Shown: positions 25,569 to 34,252, counted from the first letter of the stretch. The stretch is DNA of 64,000 bases from Mesorhizobium loti (GCF_003148495.1 NZ_QGGH01000005.1:62001-126000); one strand, 5' to 3'. The notes: generated by a model from the letters alone, not told the origin. Made by a program: numbers and translations.

Positions 25569-27179
25569 ATGTCGGAAGTCGGCAAACGCAATTCTGCCTG
25601 CGCGATCGATCATATCGGCCTGAAAACCACCGGCGTGGTGCGTTATAATTTCGGTGCGGCTGCTCTTTATGAGGAATCGATCCGGCGCGGCGAAGCCCGA
25701 TTGACGGCACATGGCGCGCTGGTCGCCGAGACCGGCCAGCACACCGGCCGCTCGCCCAAGGACAAGTTCGTCGTCCGTGACGGCGCCACCGAACCGCATG
25801 TCTGGTGGGACAACAACAAGGCGATCTCGCCGGCCCAGTTCGAGACGCTGCTTGCCGATTTCCAGGCGCATGCCTCAGACAAGGATCTTTACGTCCAGGA
25901 TCTGATCGGCGGCGCCGATGCGGAGCTGAAGCTGCCAACCAGGGTGATCACCGAATTTGCCTGGCACTCGCTGTTCATCCGCAATCTGCTCATCCGACCG
26001 GATGCTGCCGAACTCGAGCATTTCGTGCCTGACATGACGATCATCGACCTGCCGTCCTTCCGCGCCGATCCCGCGCGCCACGGCAGCCGCACCGAAACGG
26101 TGATCGCCGTGGATCTTTCGCGCAAGATCGTGCTGATCGGCGGCACCTCCTATGCCGGCGAGATGAAGAAGTCGGTGTTCACCATGCTCAACTATCTGTT
26201 GCCGGTGAAAGGCGTGATGCCGATGCATTGCTCGGCCAATGAGGGTGCGGCCGGCGACGCCGCCATCTTCTTCGGCCTGTCGGGCACCGGCAAGACGACG
26301 CTCTCTGCCGATCCCTCGCGCACGCTGATCGGCGATGACGAGCATGGCTGGGGGCCGCACGGCATCTTCAATTTCGAAGGCGGCTGCTACGCCAAGACGA
26401 TCAAGCTGTCGGCGGAAGCCGAGCCGGAAATCTTTGCCACCACTCAACGCTTCGGCACCGTTCTGGAAAATGTCGTGCTCGACGCTGATGGCGTGCCGGA
26501 TTTCAACGATGGGCGGCTGACTGAAAACACGCGCTGCGCCTACCCGCTGGACTTCATCCCCAACGCCAGCAAGACCGGGCGCGCCAGTCATCCGAAGAAC
26601 ATCATCATGCTGACCGCCGATGCGTTCGGCGTGATGCCGCCGATCGCGCGGCTCACCCCCGCGCAGGCGATGTATCATTTCCTGTCCGGCTACACCGCCA
26701 AGGTGGCCGGAACCGAAAAGGGCGTAACCGAACCCGAAGCGACGTTTTCGACCTGTTTCGGCGCGCCGTTCATGCCGCGCCATCCATCGGAATACGGCAA
26801 TCTGCTGCGCGAACTGATTGCCCGCCACGATGCCGATTGCTGGCTGGTCAACACCGGCTGGACCGGCGGCGCCTACGGCACCGGCAAGCGCATGCCGATC
26901 AAGGCGACGCGAGCGTTGCTTACCGCCGCACTCGACGGCTCGCTGAAGACGGCCGAGTTCCGCACCGATGCCCATTTCGGTTTCGAGGTGCCGGTGGCTG
27001 TCCCGGGCGTCGACAGCGCCATCCTCGACCCGCGATCGACCTGGGCCGACAAGGCCGGTTATGATCGGCAGGCGGCAAGACTAGTCGGCATGTTCGCCGT
27101 CAACTTCGAGAAATTCGAAAGCCATGTCGACGCCGTGGTGCTGGGTGCGGCGCCGCGCATGCAGGAAGCGGCGGAGTAA
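25569..27179 (+). CDS. pckA: Phosphoenolpyruvate carboxykinase (ATP)
   Basis: PckA converts oxaloacetate and ATP to phosphoenolpyruvate, CO2 and ADP, the first step of gluconeogenesis from C4-dicarboxylates, which rhizobia use in nodules. The 536-residue protein has the kinase-1a motif FFGLSGTGKTTLSADP, the kinase-2 region LIGDDEHGWGPHGIFNFEGG, and NTGWTGGAYGTGKRM. The ATG at 25569 is preceded by AAGGGA and gives the family length; upstream in-frame codons are unsupported. pckA divergent from chvI is a standard arrangement in Rhizobiales. A terminator follows. Confidence 0.98.
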   Translation: MSEVGKRNSACAIDHIGLKTTGVVRYNFGAAALYEESIRRGEARLTAHGALVAETGQHTGRSPKDKFVVRDGATEPHVWWDNNKAISPAQFETLLADFQAHASDKDLYVQDLIGGADAELKLPTRVITEFAWHSLFIRNLLIRPDAAELEHFVPDMTIIDLPSFRADPARHGSRTETVIAVDLSRKIVLIGGTSYAGEMKKSVFTMLNYLLPVKGVMPMHCSANEGAAGDAAIFFGLSGTGKTTLSADPSRTLIGDDEHGWGPHGIFNFEGGCYAKTIKLSAEAEPEIFATTQRFGTVLENVVLDADGVPDFNDGRLTENTRCAYPLDFIPNASKTGRASHPKNIIMLTADAFGVMPPIARLTPAQAMYHFLSGYTAKVAGTEKGVTEPEATFSTCFGAPFMPRHPSEYGNLLRELIARHDADCWLVNTGWTGGAYGTGKRMPIKATRALLTAALDGSLKTAEFRTDAHFGFEVPVAVPGVDSAILDPRSTWADKAGYDRQAARLVGMFAVNFEKFESHVDAVVLGAAPRMQEAAE

Positions 27180-27206
27180 TCGCGCCATCGAGCTCAGCTA
27201 TCGTTG

Positions 27207-27240
27207 AAAGGCCCGGCTTCGATCGGGCCTTTTCTTTTTT
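27207..27240 (+). terminator. Intrinsic terminator of pckA
   Basis: A nine-base stem AAAGGCCCG / CGGGCCTTT with an eight-base loop is followed by TTCTTTTTT. It lies 28 bases after the pckA stop. Confidence 0.92.
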
Positions 27241-27264
27241 GATCCGCCGCGCCATGACTGCGGC

Positions 27265-27702
27265 ATGGCGAGCGACGACAACATCATCATATCAGGCGAT
27301 GCGGTGATCTACCCGGGCGACCTGCACGAGGACTTCATCCGCTCGTCGGGTCCCGGCGGCCAGAATGTCAACAAGGTGGCGACGGCGGTGCAGCTGCGCT
27401 TCGACGCGGCCAACGCAACGGGCCTGTCGGAGCGCGTGCGCGAGCGGACGATCAAGCTTGCCGGCCAGCGTGCCACCAAGGACGGTGTCATCGTCATCGA
27501 AGCGGGCCGCTTCCGCACCCAGGAACAGAACCGGGCGGACGCTCGGGCACGGCTTACGGCACTGGTCGCCAAGGCCGCCGAACCGCCGCCGCCGCCGCGC
27601 AAGAAGACGCGGCCGTCGAAAGGCGCCGTGGAGCGACGGCTGAAGAGCAAGGCCGGACGCGGCACGATCAAGAAACTGCGCGGCCGGGTGGAGAACGATT
27701 AA
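27265..27702 (+). CDS. arfB: Ribosome-rescue peptidyl-tRNA hydrolase ArfB
   Basis: ArfB (YaeJ) releases stalled peptides from ribosomes on non-stop mRNA using a release-factor-like GGQ loop. The 145-residue protein has SSGPGGQNVNKVATAVQLRF and a basic C-terminal tail (KKTRPSKGAVERRLKSKA) that inserts into the empty mRNA channel. It lacks the codon-recognition domains of RF1/RF2, as expected. It follows the pckA terminator and is probably transcribed on its own. Confidence 0.95.
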   Translation: MASDDNIIISGDAVIYPGDLHEDFIRSSGPGGQNVNKVATAVQLRFDAANATGLSERVRERTIKLAGQRATKDGVIVIEAGRFRTQEQNRADARARLTALVAKAAEPPPPPRKKTRPSKGAVERRLKSKAGRGTIKKLRGRVEND

Positions 27703-27791
27703 GCACCACACCAATCGCGTGCACAAAACGGCTTCCCATTTTGAACCGCAGATGCAAGGTTCCACCATTGCCACAGCAAGGGAGACCAAAG

Positions 27792-28265
27792 ATGGGCATG
27801 TTCGATTTCGTCAAGAGCGTCGGCAAGAAACTGGGCATCGGTAGCGACGAAGAAGCCGCACCCACTGCCGACACGCTCAAGAAGGAACTTGATTCGCACA
27901 AGCTCGGCACCGATGGTGTCGAGGTCGTCGTCAAAGGCGACACAGCGGTGCTGAAGGGTGTGGTCAAGGATCAGTCGATCTTCGAAAAAGCGGTCATCGC
28001 CGTCGGCAACACGCTCGGCGTCTCCAAGGTGCAGGCGGACGAGTTGCAGGTCGCACCAGAGGCCGGCACGGCAGCTGCCCCGGCCAAGGAGCCAACCTTC
28101 TACACCGTCCAGAAGGGCGACAACCTCTGGAAGATCGCCGAGAAGAGCTACGGCAAGGGCAAGGGTGCGAAGAACACGATCATCTTCGAGGCCAACAAGC
28201 CGATGCTGACCCATCCCGACAAGATCTATCCAGGCCAGGTGCTGCGCATTCCAGATATCGCCTGA
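27792..28265 (+). CDS. BON-LysM domain protein (Kbp/YgaU-like)
   Basis: A 157-residue protein with a BON domain (about residues 30-85) and a C-terminal LysM domain (TFYTVQKGDNLWKIAEKSYG through GQVLRIPDIA). It resembles E. coli Kbp/YgaU, a cytoplasmic potassium-binding protein; no signal peptide is present here either (it starts MGMFDFVKSVGKKLGIG). The ATG at 27792 has AAGGGAGA upstream. A terminator follows. The potassium-binding role is inferred from the family. Confidence 0.9.
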   Translation: MGMFDFVKSVGKKLGIGSDEEAAPTADTLKKELDSHKLGTDGVEVVVKGDTAVLKGVVKDQSIFEKAVIAVGNTLGVSKVQADELQVAPEAGTAAAPAKEPTFYTVQKGDNLWKIAEKSYGKGKGAKNTIIFEANKPMLTHPDKIYPGQVLRIPDIA

Positions 28266-28290
28266 TCAAGGCGATTGCCAATTAGGCATG

Positions 28291-28321
28291 AGCGGCGGCT
28301 TTCGGGTCGCCGTTTTCTTTT
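28291..28321 (+). terminator. Intrinsic terminator of the BON-LysM gene
   Basis: A seven-base stem AGCGGCG / CGCCGTT with a ten-base loop runs into TTTCTTTT. It lies 26 bases after the stop codon. Confidence 0.8.
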
Positions 28322-28369
28322 GATCGTGACATTTTACGGTTCCGAACCATCCAGGAGGTGACCTAACCC

Positions 28370-28999
28370 GTGCTCGTCCTGCCCAAAGGCGTCCGCCACA
28401 TGCCGGCCTACCTGTCACGCAGCGTGCAGGAAGCGCTGGTCGAGGACGTGAGAAGCATTGTGCAGCAGGCGCCGCTGTTCGTGCCGGCCATGCCGCGCAC
28501 GGGCAAGGAGATGAGTGTGCGCATGACCAATTGCGGCCCGCTCGGCTGGGTCACAGACAAGGAGCATGGCTATCGCTACCAGCCGACGCACCCGGTGACC
28601 GGAGCGCCATGGCCGCCAATCCCGGAGGCGCTGCTTGAGCTATGGCGGCAGGTCTCGGGCTATCCGCACCCGCCGGAAGCGTGCCTCATCAATTTCTACA
28701 CGCCGGACGCAAAAATGGGCCTGCATCAGGACCGCGACGAGGCCGATTTTTCGGCGCCGGTCGTCTCCGTCTCATTGGGCGACGATTGCCTGTTCAGGGT
28801 CGGTCAGACGACGCGTGAGGGCGGCACAAAGTCGTTCCGGCTGAAAAGCGGCGACGTCGTGGTGCTCGGCGGCGAGGGCCGCCTGTGCTTCCACGGCGTC
28901 GATCGAATCTACCCGTCGACCTCGGCGCTGCTGAAAAATGGCGGGCGGATCAATCTGACGCTGCGGCGGGTGACGAAGCCGGCCGTCACAGCTTCCTGA
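28370..28999 (+). CDS. alkB: DNA/RNA alkylation-repair dioxygenase AlkB
   Basis: AlkB is an Fe(II)/2-oxoglutarate dioxygenase that oxidatively demethylates 1-methyladenine and 3-methylcytosine. The 209-residue protein has the iron ligands in GLHQDRDE (HxD) and LCFHGVDRI (His), and the 2-oxoglutarate/substrate motif RINLTLRR. The start is a GTG at 28370 with an AGGAGGT ribosome-binding site about ten bases upstream. Its 3' end overlaps the convergent coaA gene by 14 bases. Confidence 0.94.
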   Translation: MLVLPKGVRHMPAYLSRSVQEALVEDVRSIVQQAPLFVPAMPRTGKEMSVRMTNCGPLGWVTDKEHGYRYQPTHPVTGAPWPPIPEALLELWRQVSGYPHPPEACLINFYTPDAKMGLHQDRDEADFSAPVVSVSLGDDCLFRVGQTTREGGTKSFRLKSGDVVVLGGEGRLCFHGVDRIYPSTSALLKNGGRINLTLRRVTKPAVTAS

Positions 29000-29945
29000 G
29001 CGCCACTTCCTCGATCAGGTGATCGGCACCCTTGCGCAGGATGAGGTCGGCGCGGGCTCGCGTCGGCAGGATGTTCTCGCGCAGATTCTTCAGGTTGATG
29101 TTGGTCCACAGGCCTTCGGCGATGGCGCGGGCTGAATCCTCCGAGAGCTGCGAATAGCGGTGAAAGAAGGAGTCCGGATTGCGGAAGGCCGTCTCGCGCA
29201 GCCGCATGAAGCGGGAAATGTACCACTGGTGGATCAGCTTCTCGTCGGCATCGATGTAGATGGCGAAGTCGAAGAAGTCCGACAGGAAGGGCACGATCTT
29301 GCCGTCCTGCGGCAGCTTGCCGGGCTGCAGGACATTGATGCCTTCGAAGATCAGGATGTCGGGCCGGTCGATGGTGACGAACTCGCCGGGAATGACGTCA
29401 TAGGTCAGGTGCGAATAGACCGGCGCGCGGACATTGGGCAGCGCCGACTTGATGCCCGAGAGGAAGCGCAGCAGCGCGCCGACATCGTAGCTATCGGGAA
29501 AACCCTTGCGTTCCATCAGGTTCTCGCGGCGCAGCACCTCGTTGGGCAGCAGGAACCCGTCGGTGGTGATGAGGTCGACCTTGGGGCTCGAGGGCCAGCG
29601 CGCCAAAAGTTCCTTCAACACACGCGCCGTGGTCGATTTGCCGACCGCGACGGAACCGGCGATGCCGATGATGAAAGGCGTCTTGACGATGTCCACCGCG
29701 TTGAAGAAGGCCTGGCGTTGCCTGAAAAGCAGCTGGCTCGCTTCGACATGCGCGGACAAAAGCCGCGACAGCGACAGATAGATGCGCTTGACCTCTTCGA
29801 GGTCGACAGGGTCGTTGAGCGAGCGCAGACGGCGGAATTCATCCGCGCTCAGCGTCAGCGGCGTGTCGGCACGGAATTGCGACCATTGATCGGCGGAGAA
29901 GAAACGAAAGGGGGAATATTTCTCGGTTGGCGCGAGCTGATCCAT
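28986..29945 (-). CDS. coaA: Type I pantothenate kinase
   Basis: CoaA phosphorylates pantothenate, the first committed and CoA-feedback-regulated step of coenzyme A synthesis. The 319-residue protein has the P-loop IAGSVAVGKSTTARVL, the LITTDGFLLPN segment and the family start SPFRFFSADQW. It is the last gene of the - strand his run: hisE lies 23 bases upstream, an order seen in other Rhizobiales. Confidence 0.97.
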   Translation of the reverse strand: MDQLAPTEKYSPFRFFSADQWSQFRADTPLTLSADEFRRLRSLNDPVDLEEVKRIYLSLSRLLSAHVEASQLLFRQRQAFFNAVDIVKTPFIIGIAGSVAVGKSTTARVLKELLARWPSSPKVDLITTDGFLLPNEVLRRENLMERKGFPDSYDVGALLRFLSGIKSALPNVRAPVYSHLTYDVIPGEFVTIDRPDILIFEGINVLQPGKLPQDGKIVPFLSDFFDFAIYIDADEKLIHQWYISRFMRLRETAFRNPDSFFHRYSQLSEDSARAIAEGLWTNINLKNLRENILPTRARADLILRKGADHLIEEVALRKL

Positions 29946-29968
29946 CGAGATACCTGCCCTCCTCGCGG

Positions 29969-30292
29969 TCAGCCCTTGGGCCGTGAAGCCTTCTCGGCGA
30001 TGCCCGAACGCCCGGTGCGGCCTTCGAGTTCCCTAAGCACGTCGCTCAGCGGAACCCCGGAGAGGCCGAGAACGACGAGCCAATGATATATAAGATCGGC
30101 ACTTTCCGAAACGAGGGCCGGTTTGTCGCCCTTGACGGCGGCAATCACCGTCTCGACCGCCTCTTCGCCAAGCTTCTGCGCCGCCTTGTCGATGCCGCGC
30201 GCGAACAGTTTTGCCGTCCAGGAATCCGGATCACCGGAATGGGCGCGTTCCCCAACGATTTTTTCCAGATCTGACAGCGAAAACTCAGCCAT
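29969..30292 (-). CDS. hisE: Phosphoribosyl-ATP pyrophosphatase
   Basis: HisE hydrolyses PR-ATP to PR-AMP, step two of histidine biosynthesis. The protein (107 residues) is all-helical and shows the MazG-like metal-binding motif KLGEEAVETVIAA and ESADLIYHWLV. I use the ATG at 30292 (MAEFSL), which matches homologues; one at 30301 adds three residues. Neither has a strong ribosome-binding site. A palindromic repeat lies between hisF and hisE. Confidence 0.95.
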   Translation of the reverse strand: MAEFSLSDLEKIVGERAHSGDPDSWTAKLFARGIDKAAQKLGEEAVETVIAAVKGDKPALVSESADLIYHWLVVLGLSGVPLSDVLRELEGRTGRSGIAEKASRPKG

Positions 30293-30317
30293 GGCCGTCA
30301 TCTATCTGCTTGTTTAA

Positions 30318-30363
30318 GCATGATCTTTTTCCGAAAACCGGTTCCCACTTTTCGGGACCATGC
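30318..30363 (+). repeat. Palindromic intergenic repeat, copy 4
   Basis: Outer arms GCATGATC / GACCATGC and inner arms CCGAAAA / TTTTCGG flank CCGGTTCCCAC, the most canonical copy in the window. It lies between hisF and hisE and ends one base from the hisF stop codon. Confidence 0.88.
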
Positions 30364-30364
30364 T

Positions 30365-31156
30365 TTAAGACCGATTACCGAGGGAGTCCAGCCGCATCGG
30401 CAGCCCCGCGGCGGCCATATGCGCCTTGGCCTGCGCTATCGTGTAGGTGCCGAAATGGAAGATGGAGGCGGCCAGCACCGCTCCGGCGTGACCATCGCGA
30501 ATGCCTTCGACCATGTGATCGAGCGTGCCTACACCGCCGGAAGCGATCACCGGCGCGCGCACCGCATCCGCAATCGCGCGGGTCAGCGCGATGTCGTAGC
30601 CGGCCTTGGTGCCGTCACGATCCATCGACGTCAGCAGGATCTCGCCGGCGCCGCGATCGACCATTTGGCGCGCAAACTCGACCGCATCGATGCCGGTCTT
30701 CTCGCGCCCGCCATGGGTGAAGATCTCCCAGCGATCGGCCTCGCTGGCTCCAGACACTTTCTTGGCGTCGATGGCGACGACGATGCACTGGTTGCCGAAC
30801 TTGTCGGCGGCCTCGGCGACGAAATCCGGGTTCTTCACCGCCGCCGTGTTGATCGACACCTTGTCGGCGCCGGCCAGCAGCAGCTTCCTGATGTCGGCGA
30901 CCTGACGCACGCCGCCGCCGACGGTCAGCGGCATGAAGCATTGTTCGGCGGTGCGGGCGATGACGTCGAAGATGGTCTCGCGATTGTCGGACGACGCGGT
31001 GATGTCGAGGAAGCAGAGCTCGTCGGCGCCGGCCGCGTCATAGGCCTTGGCCGCCTCGACCGGGTCGCCGGCGTCGATGAGATCGACGAAATTGACGCCC
31101 TTGACGACACGGCCGTTCTTGACGTCGAGGCAGGGGATGACACGGGCTTTGAGCAT
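30365..31156 (-). CDS. hisF: Imidazole glycerol phosphate synthase, cyclase subunit
   Basis: HisF takes ammonia from HisH and converts PRFAR to imidazole glycerol phosphate and AICAR. The 263-residue TIM barrel begins MLKARVIPCLDVKNGRVVKG with the catalytic Asp, and has IVVAIDAKKV and LTSMDRDGTKAGYD with the second catalytic Asp. The ATG at 31156 overlaps the stop codon of the arginase-family gene by one base (TGATG); upstream in-frame codons belong to another frame of that gene. Confidence 0.97.
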   Translation of the reverse strand: MLKARVIPCLDVKNGRVVKGVNFVDLIDAGDPVEAAKAYDAAGADELCFLDITASSDNRETIFDVIARTAEQCFMPLTVGGGVRQVADIRKLLLAGADKVSINTAAVKNPDFVAEAADKFGNQCIVVAIDAKKVSGASEADRWEIFTHGGREKTGIDAVEFARQMVDRGAGEILLTSMDRDGTKAGYDIALTRAIADAVRAPVIASGGVGTLDHMVEGIRDGHAGAVLAASIFHFGTYTIAQAKAHMAAAGLPMRLDSLGNRS

Positions 31157-31992
31157 CAGCGGCCCTCTATCGTGGCGATAAGATCGTTCAGCAACTGGCC
31201 GACCAGCGGCGGAACATCGGACTGCCCGTCGAAAGCCGGGTCGTAGGCGGAGACGGTGATGCCGACGACCGGCACCGCAAGCGCCATAGCGCAAGCCGCG
31301 TCGCGCAACTGTTCCGGGCTCGGCCCGCCTGATGTGACGTAGCGGTTGGCCTGCAACTCCCGGGGATCGTGCACGTCTAGATCGAGATGCATGTGCACGC
31401 GTTTGGCACCGGCGGTCTTCAGTCTTTCGGTCGCCTGGGCCACTCCTGGACATTCCGTCCGGACGATCGGCAATGTCTCGAGAAGCCGTTTTTCCGCCGG
31501 ATCGAGATCACGCGCGTTGACGAGCACACAGCGCGACGGATCGATCGGCTTGAAGCCGGGAATTGCCGCCGCCATCGGCCGCCAGCACAGGCCGAGCACA
31601 GTCGCCAGCGCCATGCCATCGAGAAAGCCATAGACGGATGTCTCGGGCGTGTTGAGGTCGCCATGTTGGTCGGCCCAGATGATCGCATCGGCGGCTTCGC
31701 CGGCGACAGCACCGGCACTGGTCAGGCAATTTCCGGCAAGGACGATGGGAAACCGGCCGGCGTCACGAGCAAGGCGAACCTCGGCTGCAACCGCGTTGCA
31801 GACGGCAAAGCCGGTGGCGATCTCGCGCTCCTGGATGTCTCCGACCCTGCCGATGTCTTCCACCGTAACGTCATGGCCGGCCATGGTCAGGGCGTCGACG
31901 AGACCGCCTGATATCAGCGCGTCCGGACCCTGGCCCATGCCGCCATGATAGTGGCCGCTGTCATAGGAGGCCAGGATGATGGAGATTTTCAC
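31156..31992 (-). CDS. Arginase/ureohydrolase-family protein inside the his operon
   Basis: A 278-residue ureohydrolase-fold protein. The metal motifs are DQHGD (canonical DAHAD) and HLDLDVHDP (canonical SFDIDAFDP). The motif that is normally GGDHS reads AGNCLTSAG, so the first metal-ligand His is replaced by Cys. Members with GNC-type motifs form a recognised branch of unknown substrate. It overlaps hisA by four bases and hisF by one, so it is co-translated with them. It might act on a C-N bond in a guanidino, amidino or formimino compound, but the substrate cannot be stated. Confidence 0.85.
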   Translation of the reverse strand: MKISIILASYDSGHYHGGMGQGPDALISGGLVDALTMAGHDVTVEDIGRVGDIQEREIATGFAVCNAVAAEVRLARDAGRFPIVLAGNCLTSAGAVAGEAADAIIWADQHGDLNTPETSVYGFLDGMALATVLGLCWRPMAAAIPGFKPIDPSRCVLVNARDLDPAEKRLLETLPIVRTECPGVAQATERLKTAGAKRVHMHLDLDVHDPRELQANRYVTSGGPSPEQLRDAACAMALAVPVVGITVSAYDPAFDGQSDVPPLVGQLLNDLIATIEGR

Positions 31993-32738
31993 GGTCGCGT
32001 CTCCGCCGTCGCCCTGCCTTGCAGGATCGCCAGAGCCTCCGCCGGATCGATGCGGCCGTCATAGAGCGCGCGGCCGGAAATCGCGCCTTCGAGCTTTTGC
32101 GCGTCGGGCATGGTCATACGCACGATGTCGGCGATCGAGGCGAGGCCGCCAGACGCGATGACCGGGATCGAGACGGCATCGGCAAGGTCGATGGTGGCGT
32201 CCCAGTTGATGCCGGTTAGCACGCCGTCGCGGTCGATGTCGGTGTAGATGATGGCGGCGACGCCGGCGCCCTCGAATTTCTTCGCCAGTTCGATGACGCC
32301 GAGGCTCGACGCCTCGGCCCAACCCTCCACGGCCACCTTGCCGCCCTTGGCGTCGATGCCGACGGCCACCTTGCCCGGGAAGGCCTTGCAGGCCTGCTTG
32401 ACCAGATCGGGATCGCGCACCGCCACCGTGCCGAGGATGACGCGGGCCAGCCCGCGATCGAGCCAGTCCTCGATCTGCGCCAGCGTGCGGATGCCGCCGC
32501 CGAGCTGCACCGGGTTCTTCGTCGCCTTGAGGATGGCGCCGACCGCTGCACTGTTGACGCTCTGGCCCTGGAAGGCGCCGTTGAGGTCGACGACATGCAG
32601 CCATTCGAAGCCCTGTTGCTCGAAGGCTTTGGCCTGGGCTGCCGGGTCGTCATTGTAGATGGTGGCGGTGGCCATGTCGCCGTGCTTGAGGCGCACGCAT
32701 TGGCCGTCCTTGAGGTCGATGGCGGGGAAAAGGATCAT
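31989..32738 (-). CDS. hisA: ProFAR isomerase
   Basis: HisA converts ProFAR to PRFAR by an Amadori rearrangement. The 249-residue TIM barrel starts MILFPAIDLKDGQCVRLKHG with the catalytic Asp; the second Asp is in IIYTDIDRDGVLTG. The ATG at 32738 is chosen because it gives the family N-terminus; the long upstream extension lies across the DUF1330 gene. It starts four bases after DUF1330 and overlaps the arginase-family gene by four. Confidence 0.97.
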   Translation of the reverse strand: MILFPAIDLKDGQCVRLKHGDMATATIYNDDPAAQAKAFEQQGFEWLHVVDLNGAFQGQSVNSAAVGAILKATKNPVQLGGGIRTLAQIEDWLDRGLARVILGTVAVRDPDLVKQACKAFPGKVAVGIDAKGGKVAVEGWAEASSLGVIELAKKFEGAGVAAIIYTDIDRDGVLTGINWDATIDLADAVSIPVIASGGLASIADIVRMTMPDAQKLEGAISGRALYDGRIDPAEALAILQGRATAETRP

Positions 32739-32742
32739 CCGT

Positions 32743-33033
32743 TCAGGCGCCTTCAACGATGACGAAATGGCCTGATGAGGCGGCAAGCCGGAATTTCGAG
32801 GCATGCTGATATTCCGGCGAATGATAGCATTCGACCGCCTTGTCGTAGGATTCGAACTCCACCAGGACGTGACGATTCCCGGTTGGTCCTTCGGGATTCT
32901 CATAGCGCCCGGCGCGCACGGGGAATTTCGCACCGTATTTGGCAAAGGCGATGGCATTCGCCTCGATGTACCGCTTGTAAACCTCTGGATCGCGGACATC
33001 GACCATCGCCATCCAGTAGCCCTTCTTGCTCAT
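32743..33033 (-). CDS. DUF1330 family protein
   Basis: A 96-residue ferredoxin-like alpha+beta barrel protein of the DUF1330 family, with the typical segments GYWMAMVDVRDPEVYKRY, GRYE and VLVEFESYDKAVECYHSPEYQ. Members are dimeric and of unknown function. It is embedded in the his operon between hisH and hisA and ends four bases before hisA. A palindromic repeat precedes it. Confidence 0.9.
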   Translation of the reverse strand: MSKKGYWMAMVDVRDPEVYKRYIEANAIAFAKYGAKFPVRAGRYENPEGPTGNRHVLVEFESYDKAVECYHSPEYQHASKFRLAASSGHFVIVEGA

Positions 33034-33052
33034 GGTTTATCCCTTTGCTTGA

Positions 33053-33119
33053 GCATGATCTCGGGACAAACGGGAACCGTTTGTCCGAGAAAACCGGGGG
33101 CCACTTTTCGGGATCATGC
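33053..33119 (+). repeat. Palindromic intergenic repeat, long copy 5
   Basis: Outer arms GCATGATC / GATCATGC enclose a nested palindrome GGACAAACG...CGTTTGTCC and then arms CCGAGAAAA / TTTTCGG around CCGGGGGCCAC. The nested palindrome corresponds to that in copy 2 but with paired, compensatory base changes. It lies between hisH and the DUF1330 gene and ends one base before the hisH stop. Confidence 0.86.
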
Positions 33120-33120
33120 T

Positions 33121-33771
33121 CTACGGCCTCCAGCGCAGGAAATTGGTGATCAGGGCAAGGCCGAGCGCCTGGCTCTTTTCCGGATGAAACTGCGTGCCGA
33201 CGAGATTGTCACGGGCGACGGTGGCCGTCACCGGACCGCCATAGTCGGCGACCGCCAGGACTTCGTCCGCCTTGCGCGCATCGAGATGGTAGGAATGGAC
33301 GAAATAGGCGTGCAGCCCTGTGGTTCCGGTTGGAATGCCGGCAAACAGCGGATGCTGGCGCTTAAGCTCGATCGTGTTCCAGCCGATCTGCGGGATCTTC
33401 AGCGCCGGATCGGCTGGCGTGATCTCCTTGACGTCGCCTGATATCCAGCCGAAGCCGTTGGTAATTGTCTTTTCCAGGCCGCGCTCAGACATCAGCTGCA
33501 TGCCGACGCAGATGCCGAGGAAGGGCCGGCCCTTGGAGATGGCCACCTCTTCGACCGCTTCCCACATGCCATCGACGGCATGCAAGCCGGCCGCGCAGTC
33601 GGCATAGGCGCCGACGCCGGGCAGGACGATACGGTCAGCCGTGCGGACCCGTTCGGCATCCGATGTCAGGTCGATCTCAGCCGATATGCCGGCTTCACGC
33701 GCGGCACGCTCGAAAGCCTTGGTGGCCGAGCGCAGATTGCCCGAGCCGTAGTCGATGATCGCAACCCGCAT
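33121..33771 (-). CDS. hisH: Imidazole glycerol phosphate synthase, glutaminase subunit
   Basis: HisH is a class I glutamine amidotransferase that supplies ammonia to HisF. The 216 residues show IDYGSGNLRS, the nucleophile Cys in FLGICVGMQLMSERG, and the catalytic His-Glu pair in TQFHPEKSQ. It starts two bases after the DUF2628 gene, so the two are probably coupled. Confidence 0.97.
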   Translation of the reverse strand: MRVAIIDYGSGNLRSATKAFERAAREAGISAEIDLTSDAERVRTADRIVLPGVGAYADCAAGLHAVDGMWEAVEEVAISKGRPFLGICVGMQLMSERGLEKTITNGFGWISGDVKEITPADPALKIPQIGWNTIELKRQHPLFAGIPTGTTGLHAYFVHSYHLDARKADEVLAVADYGGPVTATVARDNLVGTQFHPEKSQALGLALITNFLRWRP

Positions 33772-33772
33772 G

Positions 33773-34249
33773 TCAGCTTCTTCCCGGGATGTGGGTCAGC
33801 CCCAGCGCCATGCCCGGCTGCGCAGGGCGCGCAAGGGCAGCATCGGGAACCATGCGCGGCATCGGCGCGACCTCATCGGCAAGCGTTTCCGACTCCAGCG
33901 CATAGCGAATATCGGCATCGTCAAGCCTGCCGGCCTGTACCACGCCCCATTCGTGCCAGCCGCGCCGGCGAAGTGCTGCGATGCGCAGCCCCTGGCCTTC
34001 CAGGCCGACATAGAGCGAAACCAGCAGCGACAGCAGCGAGCCGGCTAGTCCAAGGCCGAGCTTTTGGCCCAGCATAGAAAGCAGGCCCATGATGACGAAG
34101 GCAAGTGCTGCTTCGAGCCACAGCCGATGCCAGGCGAACCAGAGTGGCGGCACCAGAAAACCGAGCCAGGCGAAGCCATCGCGGACAAGGGCCGTCGCAT
34201 CGACCTTCTCGCTGCGGCCGGGCGGTTCCATCACGACATAGCTGGCCAT
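33773..34249 (-). CDS. DUF2628 family membrane protein
   Basis: A 158-residue protein with two or three hydrophobic segments (about residues 28-45, 48-65 and 68-84) and a cytoplasmic tail. The segment FAWLGFLVPPLWFAWHRLW is typical of DUF2628, whose function is unknown. It sits between hisB and hisH with gaps of three and one bases, a position conserved in related rhizobia. Nothing in the sequence links it to histidine synthesis. Confidence 0.85.
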   Translation of the reverse strand: MASYVVMEPPGRSEKVDATALVRDGFAWLGFLVPPLWFAWHRLWLEAALAFVIMGLLSMLGQKLGLGLAGSLLSLLVSLYVGLEGQGLRIAALRRRGWHEWGVVQAGRLDDADIRYALESETLADEVAPMPRMVPDAALARPAQPGMALGLTHIPGRS

Positions 34250-34252
34250 GGC

